Part shown: piece by piece, positions 4,822 through 12,262 of the stretch
How positions within the stretch are numbered: the first letter of the stretch is position 1
Layout of the letters: every line of letters begins with the position of its first letter
Source: Lysobacteraceae bacterium
Lineage (GTDB): Bacteria; Pseudomonadota; Gammaproteobacteria; Xanthomonadales; Xanthomonadaceae
Direction of reading: 5' to 3'
DNA: 13,578 nt
Assembly: GCA_004173415.1 (NCBI GenBank)
Contig: SEHC01000018.1
Coordinates: 1 to 13,578, forward strand
Notes under the pieces: model-generated
What the model saw: the letters and a program-made list of their open reading frames with translations, nothing else
What the model was told of the DNA's origin: nothing
Databases searched by the model: none
Translations under genes and position numbers: made by a program

Positions 4822-5541
4822 TCACACGCTGCGCAGGTTGACCCGCCTGGACAATTCCTCCGCGCTCTCCTTGCGCTCGCTGTAGCGGTCGACCAGATAA
4901 GGCGACACGTCGCGGGTCAGCAGGGTGAACTTCACCAGTTCCTCCATCACGTCCACCACCCGGTCGTAGTAGGGCGAGGGCTTCATCCGGCCGGCTTCGT
5001 CGAATTCGTTGAAGGCCTTGGCCACCGAGGACTGGTTGGGGATCGTGACCATGCGCATCCACCGGCCCAGCACGCGCAGCTGGTTGACCGCGTTGAACGA
5101 TTGCGAGCCGCCGCTGACCTGCATCACCGCCAGGGTCTTGCCCTGGGTCGGGCGCACCGCGCCCTGGGAAAGCGGAATCCAGTCGATCTGCGCCTTCATG
5201 ATCCCCGACATCGCGCCATGGCGTTCGGGCGAACTCCAGACCATGCCCTCGGCCCACTGCGCCAGCTGGCGCAACTCCTGGACCTTGGGGTGGGTGTCGG
5301 GTTCGGCGTCGGGCAAGGGCAGGCCGGTGGGATCGAACAGCCGCGTCTGCGCGCCCATCGCTTCAAGCAGGCGCGCGGCTTCCTGGGCCAGCAGCTTGCT
5401 ATAGGAACGCTTGCGCAGCGAGCCGTACAGCAGCAGGAAGCGCGGCGCGTGGGTGCTCCGCTGGACGACGGACAGTTGCGCGGCCGAAGGGGTCGGCAAC
5501 AGGCCGGGGAGCAGGTTGGGAAGCAGGTCCGGATCAGTCAT
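4822..5541 (-). CDS. arsH: ArsH, NADPH-dependent FMN reductase / organoarsenical oxidase
   Basis: The 239-residue product matches the usual ArsH length. ArsH proteins are cytoplasmic flavoproteins that use NADPH and FMN and oxidise trivalent organoarsenicals to less toxic pentavalent forms. The flavodoxin-like fold starts with R-F-L-L-L-Y-G-S-L-R-K-R-S-Y-S (34-48; the FMN phosphate loop is G40-S-L-R-K-R-S-Y-S-K). Family blocks SPERHGAMSGIMKAQIDW (104-121) and QVSGGSQSFNAVNQLRVLG (141-159) follow, along with W-M-R-M-V-T-I-P-N-Q-S-S-V. The N-terminal 30 residues are variable, as is usual. The ATG overlaps the end of aqpS by eight bases (ATGACTGA), showing translational coupling. It is last in the ars operon. 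Confidence 0.96.
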   Translation of the reverse strand: MTDPDLLPNLLPGLLPTPSAAQLSVVQRSTHAPRFLLLYGSLRKRSYSKLLAQEAARLLEAMGAQTRLFDPTGLPLPDAEPDTHPKVQELRQLAQWAEGMVWSSPERHGAMSGIMKAQIDWIPLSQGAVRPTQGKTLAVMQVSGGSQSFNAVNQLRVLGRWMRMVTIPNQSSVAKAFNEFDEAGRMKPSPYYDRVVDVMEELVKFTLLTRDVSPYLVDRYSERKESAEELSRRVNLRSV

Positions 5542-6187
5542 TGGTGGTCGGTCCCAGCAGTCGGTGGAGGCCTGCGCCGAGCGCTGCGCCCAGCGCCTCG
5601 GCACCGATGAACCCGGGCACGTCGGCCGGGGCGATGCCGGCGAAGCTGTCGCTGAACATGCGACCGAAGGCCGCGGCAGGATTGGCGAAGGAGGTCGAGG
5701 AGGTGAACCAGTACGCGGCGCCGATATAGGCCGCGACCATCGCCGCCACCCGCGCCGGCGATGCGCGTAGGACCACCAGCAGCAGGCCGGCAGTCGCCAC
5801 CACTTCGCCCAGCAGCTGGCCGCTGCCGTGGCGCGGCTTGGCCGCGAACTGCAGGATCTGCAGGTCGAACATCGCATGCGCCAGCCACGCGCCGCAGGCG
5901 GCGCCGGCCAGCTGCACCAGCACATAGCCGGGGAGCCGCGCCCACGGCAGTTCGCCGCGCGCGGCCAGCACCGCGCTGACCGCCGGGTTCATGTGCGCGC
6001 CACTGAGCGGGCCGAACACCTCGATCAGCACGTACAGGCCGCCGATGGTGGCCAGGGTGTTGGCCAGCAGGGCCAGCGCGTCGTTTCCCCCGGCCAGCCG
6101 CTGGGCCATGATTCCCGAACCGATCACCGTCACCAGCAGCAGGGCGGTGGCGAGGAATTCGGACAGGTAAAGGCGTGGCCCGGTCAC
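5534..6187 (-). CDS. aqpS: AqpS-type aquaglyceroporin of the arsenic operon
   Basis: The 217-residue inner-membrane channel belongs to the major intrinsic protein family and has six predicted helices and two half-helix pore motifs: S-G-A-H-M-N-P-A-V (first NPA) and F-A-N-P-A-A-A-F-G-R (second NPA). Channels of this type inside ars operons, described in Sinorhizobium meliloti, let arsenite made by ArsC leave the cell down its gradient. Here it stands where an ArsB or Acr3 pump would be, and no pump gene is in the window. The start is GTG 6187, whose GTGA overlaps the arsC stop; its other end overlaps the arsH start. The second motif lacks the usual R directly after NPA and has it three residues later, as in arsenic-linked members. 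Confidence 0.93.
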   Translation of the reverse strand: MTGPRLYLSEFLATALLLVTVIGSGIMAQRLAGGNDALALLANTLATIGGLYVLIEVFGPLSGAHMNPAVSAVLAARGELPWARLPGYVLVQLAGAACGAWLAHAMFDLQILQFAAKPRHGSGQLLGEVVATAGLLLVVLRASPARVAAMVAAYIGAAYWFTSSTSFANPAAAFGRMFSDSFAGIAPADVPGFIGAEALGAALGAGLHRLLGPTTND

Positions 6188-6687
6188 TCGGCGCCGACCC
6201 GGCCGATCTCGCGCAGCTTCGCCTGCGCCGCCAGGTGGTCGAGACTGGCCAGCGGCAGCGACAACAGCAGTTCGACGCGTCGCCGCAGCAGGGCGAAGGC
6301 GGCGGTGTAGGCGCGACGGCGGTCGGCTTCATCGCCGGTCGCGGCGACCGGGTCCGGCACGCCCCAGTGGGCCAGGGCCGGATGGCCCAGCCACAGCGGG
6401 CAGGATTCGCCGGCGGCGTTGTCGCAGACGGTGATCACGATGTCCATCTCCGGGGCGCCTTCCACCGAGAACTCGTCCCAGTCCTTGCTGCGCAACTGGC
6501 GGGCGTCGTAGCCGATCGCCTCGGCCAGCTCCCTGGCGATGGGTTGCACCTGGCCGCTGGGATGGCTGCCGGCGCTGTAGGCCTTGAAGCGGCCCTTGCC
6601 GAGCACGTTGAGCAGGGCCTCGGCCATGACGCTGCGCGCCGAATTGCCGGTACACAGGAACAGCACGTTGAAGATCTTGTCTTGCAT
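6184..6687 (-). CDS. arsC: Arsenate reductase, low-molecular-weight phosphatase type
   Basis: The 167-residue cytoplasmic enzyme reduces As(V) to As(III). The N-terminal P-loop is VLFLCTGNSARSVMAEALLN, with C12-x5-R18 as the nucleophile loop. Further cysteines C88 and C96 (V-C-D-N-A-A-G-E-S-C) sit where the resolving cysteines of the family are found, and D112 in W-G-V-P-D-P is the probable general acid. Whether it works with thioredoxin, as the three-cysteine arrangement suggests, or another thiol donor cannot be settled by eye. ATG 6687 lies 14 bases after the arsR stop, and its end overlaps aqpS by four bases. Length and residues look intact. Confidence 0.95.
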   Translation of the reverse strand: MQDKIFNVLFLCTGNSARSVMAEALLNVLGKGRFKAYSAGSHPSGQVQPIARELAEAIGYDARQLRSKDWDEFSVEGAPEMDIVITVCDNAAGESCPLWLGHPALAHWGVPDPVAATGDEADRRRAYTAAFALLRRRVELLLSLPLASLDHLAAQAKLREIGRVGAE

Positions 6688-6701
6688 GGTGGTTTCCCGG
6701 A

Positions 6702-7043
6702 TCAGTGGTCGTTGAGGGCAGGGGCTGCGCAGGCGCCTGGCGCCGCGGGGGCGCAGGTCTCGCCGCCGCAGCAGTTCTCGGTGAGGAAGCCGACCAGCGC
6801 GTTCATCCGTCCGAAGTCGGCGCGCAGGCGGATCACCCGGCCCTGGCGTTCGTCGCTGACCAGGCCGACCGCGCGCAACTGGTTTAGGTGGGCGGTGAGG
6901 GTGGCCGCCGGCAGGGCCAGCGCATCGCGCAGTTCGCCTACCGCCAGTCCATCCGGTCCGGCCTGGACCAGTGCGCGGTAAGCGGCCAGCCGGCTGGGAT
7001 GGGAGAGGGCGCTGAGCGAGCGGACGGCAAGGTCGGTCTGCAT
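6702..7043 (-). CDS. arsR: ArsR-family arsenite-responsive repressor
   Basis: The 113-residue winged-helix repressor heads the ars operon. The DNA-binding helix-turn-helix is L-A-V-G-E-L-R-D-A-L-A-L-P-A-A-T-L-T-A-H-L-N-Q-L (33-56) and the wing is D-E-R-Q-G-R-V-I-R-L. The As(III) site is not the classic C-V-C of the plasmid R773 type. Instead the cysteines cluster near the C-terminus: C91, C92 and C97 (N-C-C-G-G-E-T-C), plus C105. This resembles the C-terminal site known from Acidithiobacillus ferrooxidans ArsR. ATG 7043 is the only good start: upstream in-frame codons run through the palindromic operator. Arsenite binding would release the repressor and induce arsR-arsC-aqpS-arsH. Confidence 0.95.
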   Translation of the reverse strand: MQTDLAVRSLSALSHPSRLAAYRALVQAGPDGLAVGELRDALALPAATLTAHLNQLRAVGLVSDERQGRVIRLRADFGRMNALVGFLTENCCGGETCAPAAPGACAAPALNDH

Positions 7044-7090
7044 GAATTCGATAATTCCAGAATATTGGAAATATCTCAAGCCTAATGATC
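7044..7090 (-). promoter_or_regulatory. ars operon promoter/operator region
   Basis: This AT-rich island in GC-rich DNA lies directly before arsR. It contains the palindrome TTCCAGAATATTGGAA (7055-7070, one imperfect centre) and a second inverted repeat GAATT-CGAT-AATTC (7044-7057). On the minus strand TTGAGA followed about 17-18 bases later by A-T-rich hexamers may be the promoter. The site lies so close to the ATG that a bound ArsR would block initiation. There is almost no room for a leader with a ribosome site, so a very short leader or leaderless mRNA is possible. Confidence 0.6.
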
Positions 7091-7545
7091 GCCGGGGATC
7101 AGGGCTGGACTGGAACCGCGGAAGGCCTATGCGGTCGGCCTCCCATGCCCGTGGAGCGGCGGTCGGAACTTCGTGCTTGCGCCGTCGGAGGCAAGGCCAA
7201 TTCCCGAATCCTGGGATCAGCCTCCCGGCCATGGAACAGGTGCGCGGCCCTTGAACGAAGGCTCCAACCCCAGGCGCGGGCCCCGGGACCTTGATCGCAG
7301 CCAGGACCCCGGACCCAGACCCGCGGAGTGTGCGCACTGACCGGAGCCTCGACCTGTCGCCTCGTCAGGCGATTCCCGCATGTTCGGGCACTTCCGTAGG
7401 CCGGAAGCGGGAAGGAGGCTCGGATGCGCGCCATGGCGCGACGGCAAAGCGCATTCCAATCTTCCGCCCGGCCACATTGGAGACCAGCGGAGGAGCGTGA
7501 TCCTACAAGCGCATGCGAGGCAGGAGTGCGTGTAAAGGTGCACAT
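7091..7545. other. Intergenic stretch without a recognisable gene
   Basis: About 450 bases lie between the ars operator and the catalase leader. Frames present here have no homology that I recognise and no ribosome sites. I see several short GC-rich inverted repeats but no tRNA, no mobile-element ends and no convincing promoter. It probably holds the unrecognised upstream control region of katE. Confidence 0.5.
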
Positions 7546-7571
7546 CACGCTAACAGCCGATGGTTAGTGTG
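7546..7571. promoter_or_regulatory. Palindrome in the katE leader, candidate operator
   Basis: CACGCTAAC (7546-7554) and GTTAGTGTG (7563-7571) are reverse complements with one G-T exception, around an 8-base centre. They lie 37 bases before the katE ATG. This is a plausible regulator site or 5' leader hairpin. Which protein binds is unknown. Confidence 0.4.
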
Positions 7572-7607
7572 GCCGCCTCGGCGTCCCCAATCCCCAGGAG
7601 CAACCCC

Positions 7608-10001
7608 ATGGCTACCACGCGCAAACCAGACGCAAAGACAAAGAAGCAAGTTGCAGGCGCATCCGCCGCGCGCAACAGCGACAGCGCATCCTCCAAGGCG
7701 CCACCACGGGGCACCGGCGACCTGCTGGCCGAGCGCAGCGCTCAAGTCGAGGCCACGGTGGCAGCGATGCCGTTCAACGAGAACAAGGCCGCAGAACACG
7801 GCCGCCAAGGGGCAACCGAACCACCGGAAGGCAGCCAGGTGATTCCTCCGTCGCGCCTGGTCGGCGGCAGCACCCTCGCAGAGAGCAATAGCTCGGACAA
7901 GGTAGGCACCCAGGCGCCTGAAGGCGGCAACGCGACGGTTGGTTCGCTGGACCGCGTACGGGTCGACAGTAGTGGCCAGCGCCTCACCACGAACCAGGGC
8001 GTGCCGGTCGCGGACAACCAGAATTCGCTCAAGGCAGGCTTGCGCGGACCGGCGCTGCTGAAGGACTTCATCCTTCGGGAGAAGATCACCCATTTCGACC
8101 ATGAGCGGATCCCGGAGCGGATCGTCCACGCACGTGGCTCGGCGGCCCACGGGTTTTTCGAGTCGTACAAGAAGCAGAGCAAGCTCACGCGTGCGGCCCC
8201 GTTCCAGGAAGCGGGCAAAATCACACCGGTCTTCGTGCGCTTTTCCACAGTGGCCGGCGAGCGTGGCAGCAAAGACACGGCGCGGGACGTGCGTGGTTTC
8301 GCGGTGAAATTCTATACCGACGAGGGCAACTGGGACCTGGTGGGCAATAACATGCCGGTGTTCTTCATCCAGGACGCGCTGAAATTTCCGGACCTGGTCC
8401 ACGCCGTGAAGCCCGAGCCCCACCACGCCATGCCGCAGGCCGCGTCTGCGCACGATACGTTCTGGGACTTCGTGTCGCTGATGCCCGAGTCGACCCACAT
8501 GCTGATGTGGGTCATGTCGGACAGGGCGATCCCGCGCAGCTACCGGATGATGCAGGGCTTCGGCGTGCACACCTTCCGCTTCGTCAACGACCAGGGGCAA
8601 TCTTCCTTCGTCAAGTTCCACTGGACGCCGATCCTCGGCACGCACGGGCTGCTCTGGGACGAGGCGGTGAAGATCTCGGGCTGCGACCCGGACTACCACC
8701 GCCGGGATCTGTGGGAAGCCATCGAGGCCGGCGCGTATCCGGAATGGGAGCTGGGCGTGCAGGTGTTCTCCGAATCCGATGCGGAGCGTTTCTCGTTCGA
8801 CGTGCTGGACGCGACCAAGCTGATCCCGGAGGAACTCGTACCGGTGCAGCCACTGGGCCGGATGGTATTGAACCGCAACCCGGACAACTTCTTCGCCGAG
8901 ACCGAGCAGGTCGCGTTCTGCACCGCGCATGTTATCCCGGGTATCGACTTTACCAACGACCCCTTACTGGCAGGTCGTATCCATTCCTACGTGGACACGC
9001 AGATTTCCCGCCTGGGCGGTCCCAACTTCCATGAAATCCCAATCAACGCTCCTGTCGCTCCGGTTCACAACAACCAGCGCGATGGCATGCACCGCCAAGC
9101 GGTGCACCGGGGCAGGGTATCCTATGAACCGAACTCCCTGGGCGGTGGTTGTCCGTTCCAGGCCGGGGGCGCGGGATTCGTATCCTTCCCCGAGCCAGTG
9201 CAGGAGGACGAGGTGCGTGGCAAGCCCGAGAAGTTCGCCGAGCACTTCAACCAGGCCGCATTGTTCTACAACAGCCAGACGCCGGTGGAGCAGGACCATA
9301 TCGCCGGCGCCTTCCGCTTTGAGCTGTCCAAACTGACCGTGCCGGCCATCCGCCAACGCGTGGTATCGATGCTGCGCAATGCATCCGAGGACCTTGCCGC
9401 GAAGGTCGCCGAGGGACTGGGCATGGAGCTGCCTGATGCGATGCCCAGGGCGCTTCCGAAGCCGCCGAAAGCGGAAGTGGCAACCTCCGAAGCACTGTCC
9501 ATGTTCGCCCGCCCAGGCACTGGCGGGATTGCGACCCGTAAGGTCGCCATCTTCGTCGGGGATGGCGTCAATGGCGAGCAGGTCGCGGCGCTGCAAAAGG
9601 CGTTGCTCGATGGCGGCGCAATCGGCCGACTGATCGGCCATCGGGTCGGACCGTTCACTGCCCAGGACGGTAGCACGCTGGATGCGGACGCATCATTCGA
9701 GAACGAGCCGTCGGTGCTTTTCGACGCGGTGGCGATTCCAGACGGCGACGGGACGTCCAAGGCCTGGGCGCGCGACGGGCGTGCAGGCGAATTCGTCAAG
9801 GACCAGTTCCGCCACTTGAAGACCATCCTGGCGCTGGGCGAGGCGGTGTCCTTCGTCGAAGGTGCCGGCATCCTCCGCGACGAAAAGGATCCGGGTCTGC
9901 TGCTGCAAAGCGAGCCCAGCAAATCCTTTGTCTCGGACTTCGTCGCAGCCCTGGGCAAGCACAAGCACTTCGCCCGGGAAACCGACCCGCCAATGGTCTG
10001 A
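7608..10001 (+). CDS. katE: Large-subunit monofunctional catalase (HPII/KatE type) with C-terminal DJ-1-like domain
   Basis: The 797-residue haem catalase turns hydrogen peroxide into water and oxygen. Small-subunit enzymes are about 480-500 residues; this one has both extensions of the large class. Residues 1-140 are a low-complexity polar N-terminal arm. The catalytic core keeps the distal His174 (RIVHARGSAAHGFFE), Asn247 (DLVGNNMPVFFIQDALKFPD) and proximal Tyr461 (RIHSYVDTQISRLGGPNF). His441 matches the His392 that cross-links to Tyr in E. coli HPII. A flavodoxin/DJ-1-like domain occupies about 635-797 (starting R-K-V-A-I-F-V-G-D-G-V-N-G-E-Q). The ATG at 7608 has a strong ribosome site (AGGAG, eight bases away) and matches the family arm. 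The enzyme is cytoplasmic and in other bacteria is often a stationary-phase protein. A palindrome sits in its leader. Confidence 0.97.
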   Translation: MATTRKPDAKTKKQVAGASAARNSDSASSKAPPRGTGDLLAERSAQVEATVAAMPFNENKAAEHGRQGATEPPEGSQVIPPSRLVGGSTLAESNSSDKVGTQAPEGGNATVGSLDRVRVDSSGQRLTTNQGVPVADNQNSLKAGLRGPALLKDFILREKITHFDHERIPERIVHARGSAAHGFFESYKKQSKLTRAAPFQEAGKITPVFVRFSTVAGERGSKDTARDVRGFAVKFYTDEGNWDLVGNNMPVFFIQDALKFPDLVHAVKPEPHHAMPQAASAHDTFWDFVSLMPESTHMLMWVMSDRAIPRSYRMMQGFGVHTFRFVNDQGQSSFVKFHWTPILGTHGLLWDEAVKISGCDPDYHRRDLWEAIEAGAYPEWELGVQVFSESDAERFSFDVLDATKLIPEELVPVQPLGRMVLNRNPDNFFAETEQVAFCTAHVIPGIDFTNDPLLAGRIHSYVDTQISRLGGPNFHEIPINAPVAPVHNNQRDGMHRQAVHRGRVSYEPNSLGGGCPFQAGGAGFVSFPEPVQEDEVRGKPEKFAEHFNQAALFYNSQTPVEQDHIAGAFRFELSKLTVPAIRQRVVSMLRNASEDLAAKVAEGLGMELPDAMPRALPKPPKAEVATSEALSMFARPGTGGIATRKVAIFVGDGVNGEQVAALQKALLDGGAIGRLIGHRVGPFTAQDGSTLDADASFENEPSVLFDAVAIPDGDGTSKAWARDGRAGEFVKDQFRHLKTILALGEAVSFVEGAGILRDEKDPGLLLQSEPSKSFVSDFVAALGKHKHFARETDPPMV

Positions 10002-10005
10002 CAGT

Positions 10006-10037
10006 CCTGCGCCCGGATCCAGGGATCCGGGCGCAGG
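10006..10037 (+). terminator. Strong GC-rich hairpin after katE
   Basis: CCTGCGCCCGGATCC and GGATCCGGGCGCAGG are a perfect 15-bp inverted repeat with only AG between them, starting five bases after the katE stop. No T run follows, so it acts as an mRNA 3' stabiliser or non-canonical terminator. Confidence 0.7.
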
Positions 10038-10097
10038 CTGGAAGAGCCCGTGCCGCGCAGGAGAGAAGCTGCTGTTACAGGCTGGGGTCCCTCACGC

Positions 10098-10619
10098 TCA
10101 AGGGATCATCTTTTTGATGGCGGCCTTCAGGCCGGTCTTGACTTCGGCGTGGAAGAGCACGCCTTTAGAGGCGGCAGAGTCTTTCCATTCCTCGTACTGC
10201 ACATCCAGCTCGGCGCGTTCCTTCGCGCTGAACAGCTTGCGCGCCATCTTGAACATCGTTGTCTCTTCTTCGCTCGCGTGATGATCGACCAGCTCGCCGA
10301 GAACCTTGACGGCACCTGCGAACCGCGGCGTGTCGATATCGCTCGCCTTGACCTCGGGCAGGACGGTCAGCTCGACCGCCTGGTGCTCCACCAGCGCTTC
10401 TGCATGCGTCTTGAGCCCATCACGGTCGGCGCGCGCCTTGAAGGCCGGATAGAAATGGAATTCCTCCCATTTGGCGTGGGGGACCAGCGAAAGCTCTATC
10501 TGCCTGAGCAGGTCGCCCCGCTTCTTCCTGGCCCGATCGGTAGTGGCATTGATCTGGTCGAACAGGCTGCGCAGCATGTCGTGCTCGGATTTCAGGGTGA
10601 CGAGGATATCGCGTGGCAT
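10098..10619 (-). CDS. Hemerythrin-like (HHE cation-binding) protein
   Basis: The 173-residue four-helix-bundle protein probably carries a non-haem diiron site. Candidate ligands fall in the right places: H13 (S-E-H-D-M-L), H48 with E52/E53 (V-P-H-A-K-W-E-E-F-H-F-Y-P), H79 with E83 (E-H-Q-A-V-E), and H114 with E118 (D-H-H-A-S-E-E-E). This is the classic H...HxxxE...HxxxE...HxxxE HHE pattern. ATG 10619 follows a good purine-rich ribosome site (AAGGAAA). It converges on katE and lies in a cluster with a ferritin-like protein, so oxygen, NO or iron sensing/repair in the cytoplasm is likely. The exact role of free-standing HHE proteins is usually unknown. Confidence 0.92.
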   Translation of the reverse strand: MPRDILVTLKSEHDMLRSLFDQINATTDRARKKRGDLLRQIELSLVPHAKWEEFHFYPAFKARADRDGLKTHAEALVEHQAVELTVLPEVKASDIDTPRFAGAVKVLGELVDHHASEEETTMFKMARKLFSAKERAELDVQYEEWKDSAASKGVLFHAEVKTGLKAAIKKMIP

Positions 10620-10774
10620 TGGGGTTTCCTTGGCTGCTTGGCTACTCACTTGTCCCACGCCAACAGTGAAACCGTAGTGAGCCGTGATTCTGTCCCACTG
10701 GGGACGCACGGGGTTTTCCCGTTCGTCCGGCCTGTCTGTTGCCCGCTTAGGCCTGACTGGGCAGTCGAGCCTTC

Positions 10775-11245
10775 TCAGGCTGACGGCAGGCTGGCGGAGA
10801 ACCGGGGCGGCGATCCATAGCCTTGCGAAAGCGACAGGCGGTCGAGCTCCACCCAGGAAGAAGACACGAGTTGCCCAGCCACCGGCCAGCACAACTTGGA
10901 GTGTCCACGCAGTCCGGGCCAGAGCAGGCTGAGCTCATCGCTGGCCAGCCGAAGCCGGTCACTGGCGCGGGACGCGTGGGTGCACAGTGCCAGCGCATAC
11001 GCAGGACAGGCGTCCACCCAAAGCAAGCTGGCGTCCTCCAGGCGCCTGCGCCGGAAGTCGGCCACGCACCAGGCCTCGAATGCATCGGGACCGTCGAACA
11101 TCGACGGATAGGCGAGGCAGTCGCCCACCCTCACCGGTGCGCGCTGCAGGCGTTCGAACTGGAGCTGGAAGGCGCGCGTTTCGAATGGCGGCTGCAGCTG
11201 GGCAGGACCACGTGCGGAGGCGGAAGGCAGCAGGGACGGGCGCAT
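10775..11245 (-). CDS. Conserved-looking 156-residue protein of unknown function
   Basis: The frame starts at ATG 11245 and stops at TGA 10775-10777. The start is one base after the stop of the upstream small gene (TGA-g-ATG), typical of translational coupling. The composition looks like a folded soluble protein, with several aromatic and acidic runs (Y-P-S-M-F-D-G-P-D-A-F-E-A-W-C-V-A-D-F) and no signal peptide or transmembrane segment. I recognise no domain. The same frame is open further upstream to 11419, but that part overlaps the small gene and looks like shadow sequence. Existence as a gene is moderately supported by the coupling and by the absence of a better frame; function is unknown. 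Confidence 0.55.
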   Translation of the reverse strand: MRPSLLPSASARGPAQLQPPFETRAFQLQFERLQRAPVRVGDCLAYPSMFDGPDAFEAWCVADFRRRRLEDASLLWVDACPAYALALCTHASRASDRLRLASDELSLLWPGLRGHSKLCWPVAGQLVSSSWVELDRLSLSQGYGSPPRFSASLPSA

Positions 11246-11246
11246 C

Positions 11247-11426
11247 TCAGTCGGGGACGCGTGCCGGGACGAAAGGCGAGGTGGGATCGCTGGCCGGAAA
11301 GGTCTCCTCCAGCGCCTGGTCCTGGTTTTCACTTTCATGCTGCTTGCGCTGCTGTCGCTGGCCCACGCTTTCCTCGCAGTCGCGGTCCTCGCGCGGGTCG
11401 GGCGGGTCCTTGCGGTCACGGTTCAT
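11247..11426 (-). CDS. Small hydrophilic protein ending in an E-x-F-P-A-S-D-P motif
   Basis: The 59-residue product from ATG 11426 is extremely charged (N-R-D-R-K-D-P-P-D-P-R-E-D-R-D, Q-R-Q-Q-R-K-Q-H-E-S-E-N-Q) and probably disordered. It ends in DQALEETFPASDPTSPFVPA, which matches a short motif (A-L-E-E-S-F-P-A-S-D-P-P) I recognise at the end of many small uncharacterised proteobacterial proteins. An in-frame TTG at 11504 would give 85 residues, but without a better ribosome site. It is the first gene of a two-gene unit with the 156-residue protein and faces away from the ferritin-like gene. Function is unknown; the setting suggests stress. Confidence 0.68.
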   Translation of the reverse strand: MNRDRKDPPDPREDRDCEESVGQRQQRKQHESENQDQALEETFPASDPTSPFVPARVPD

Positions 11427-11617
11427 GTCTTCGCTGCTCACCCTGTCGATGGCAGCTGAGCATGGGCCGCGGCCGATAAGTGGCCGTGAAGGAGAGGCCG
11501 GCAAAAAAGGACCGGTTTTTCACACCCGGGTGCCGACTATGCCCCCGCGCTGGAAAGTTTCCGGTTGCACTTCCCCCCATATCCCCAATCACAGTCAAGC
11601 ACAACGAGGACCCGCAG

Positions 11618-12229
11618 ATGGCCAAGGCGAGCAAACACGATTCGGCGCAGGTGAAGGAGCTTCTGTTGCAGGCACTGGAGACCGAACGCGGCGGGATCCA
11701 GATCTATACGGCCGCAATCGAGGCCGCGGTCAATGACGACCTCAAGGAAGAGTGGCAGGAGTACCTGGATGAGACCCGCACCCATGAACAGGTGTTGACC
11801 CGGCTGTTCGAACAGCTCGGACTCGATACCGAGGAGCAGAGCCCCGGTCGCGCGGTCGTGGCCCACCAGGGCAAGTCGCTGGTCGCGGCGATCCAGATGG
11901 CGATGAAGCGCGCGACGGCCGAAGCGGCCGAACTGGTCGCGGCCGAATGCGTGGTCCTGGCCGAGACCAAGGACCACCAGAACTGGGAGCTGATCGGGCA
12001 CGTGGCCGAGCACAGCAGCGGCGACACCGCCAAGCTGTTGAAGGCGGCGTTCGAGGCGGTCGAACAGGACGAAGACCACCACCTGTACCACACCAAGGGC
12101 TGGTGCCGGGAACTGTGGATCCGCTCGCTCGGCTTCCCCGCGGTGCTGCCGCCACCGGAGGAAGTGAAGAAGGTGGAGACCGCGATCGGGGCCTCGCGCG
12201 CTGAACAGCAGCGTGAACGGATGCTCTGA
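11618..12229 (+). CDS. Ferritin-like diiron-fold protein
   Basis: The 203-residue, almost fully helical protein starts L-L-L-Q-A-L-E-T-E-R-G-G-I-Q-I-Y (16-30), typical of the first helix of the ferritin/rubrerythrin superfamily. Candidate iron ligands are E21/E23, E52 with H56 (D-E-T-R-T-H-E), E110 with H120 (A-A-E-C-V...K-D-H) and E152 with H154/H155 (D-E-D-H-H). A 40-residue tail with a proline run ends the protein. No rubredoxin Cys-x2-Cys is present. ATG 11618 has the ribosome site AGGA nine bases before it. Such proteins store iron or detoxify peroxide; which is not decidable here. Its neighbours katE and the HHE protein fit an iron/oxidant role. Confidence 0.85.
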   Translation: MAKASKHDSAQVKELLLQALETERGGIQIYTAAIEAAVNDDLKEEWQEYLDETRTHEQVLTRLFEQLGLDTEEQSPGRAVVAHQGKSLVAAIQMAMKRATAEAAELVAAECVVLAETKDHQNWELIGHVAEHSSGDTAKLLKAAFEAVEQDEDHHLYHTKGWCRELWIRSLGFPAVLPPPEEVKKVETAIGASRAEQQRERML

Positions 12230-12262
12230 GCCGGGCGTCTATCGCGCGCTGCGATGCTGCCA

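Noticed and set aside
4648..5610. 320-codon plus-strand frame over arsH
   Set aside because: It runs opposite to the well-conserved arsH and has shadow composition (R, G, Q, H rich).
7545..8930. Long open frame opposite katE (461 codons, minus strand)
   Set aside because: It is a mirror of the katE codon pattern in G/C-rich DNA. The katE frame has clear catalytic residues along the same stretch.
10692..10705. Small hairpin GTCCC-actg-GGGAC and a repeated TGTCCCAC upstream of the hemerythrin gene
   Set aside because: It is too short to tell from chance in such G/C-rich DNA.
11505..11530. AAAAAAGGACCGGTTTTT-like symmetric element before the ferritin-like gene, as a terminator
   Set aside because: It lies between divergent genes, where no transcript needs to end, and the stem is only a short palindrome with A/T runs. 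It is possibly promoter DNA, but no boxes fit.
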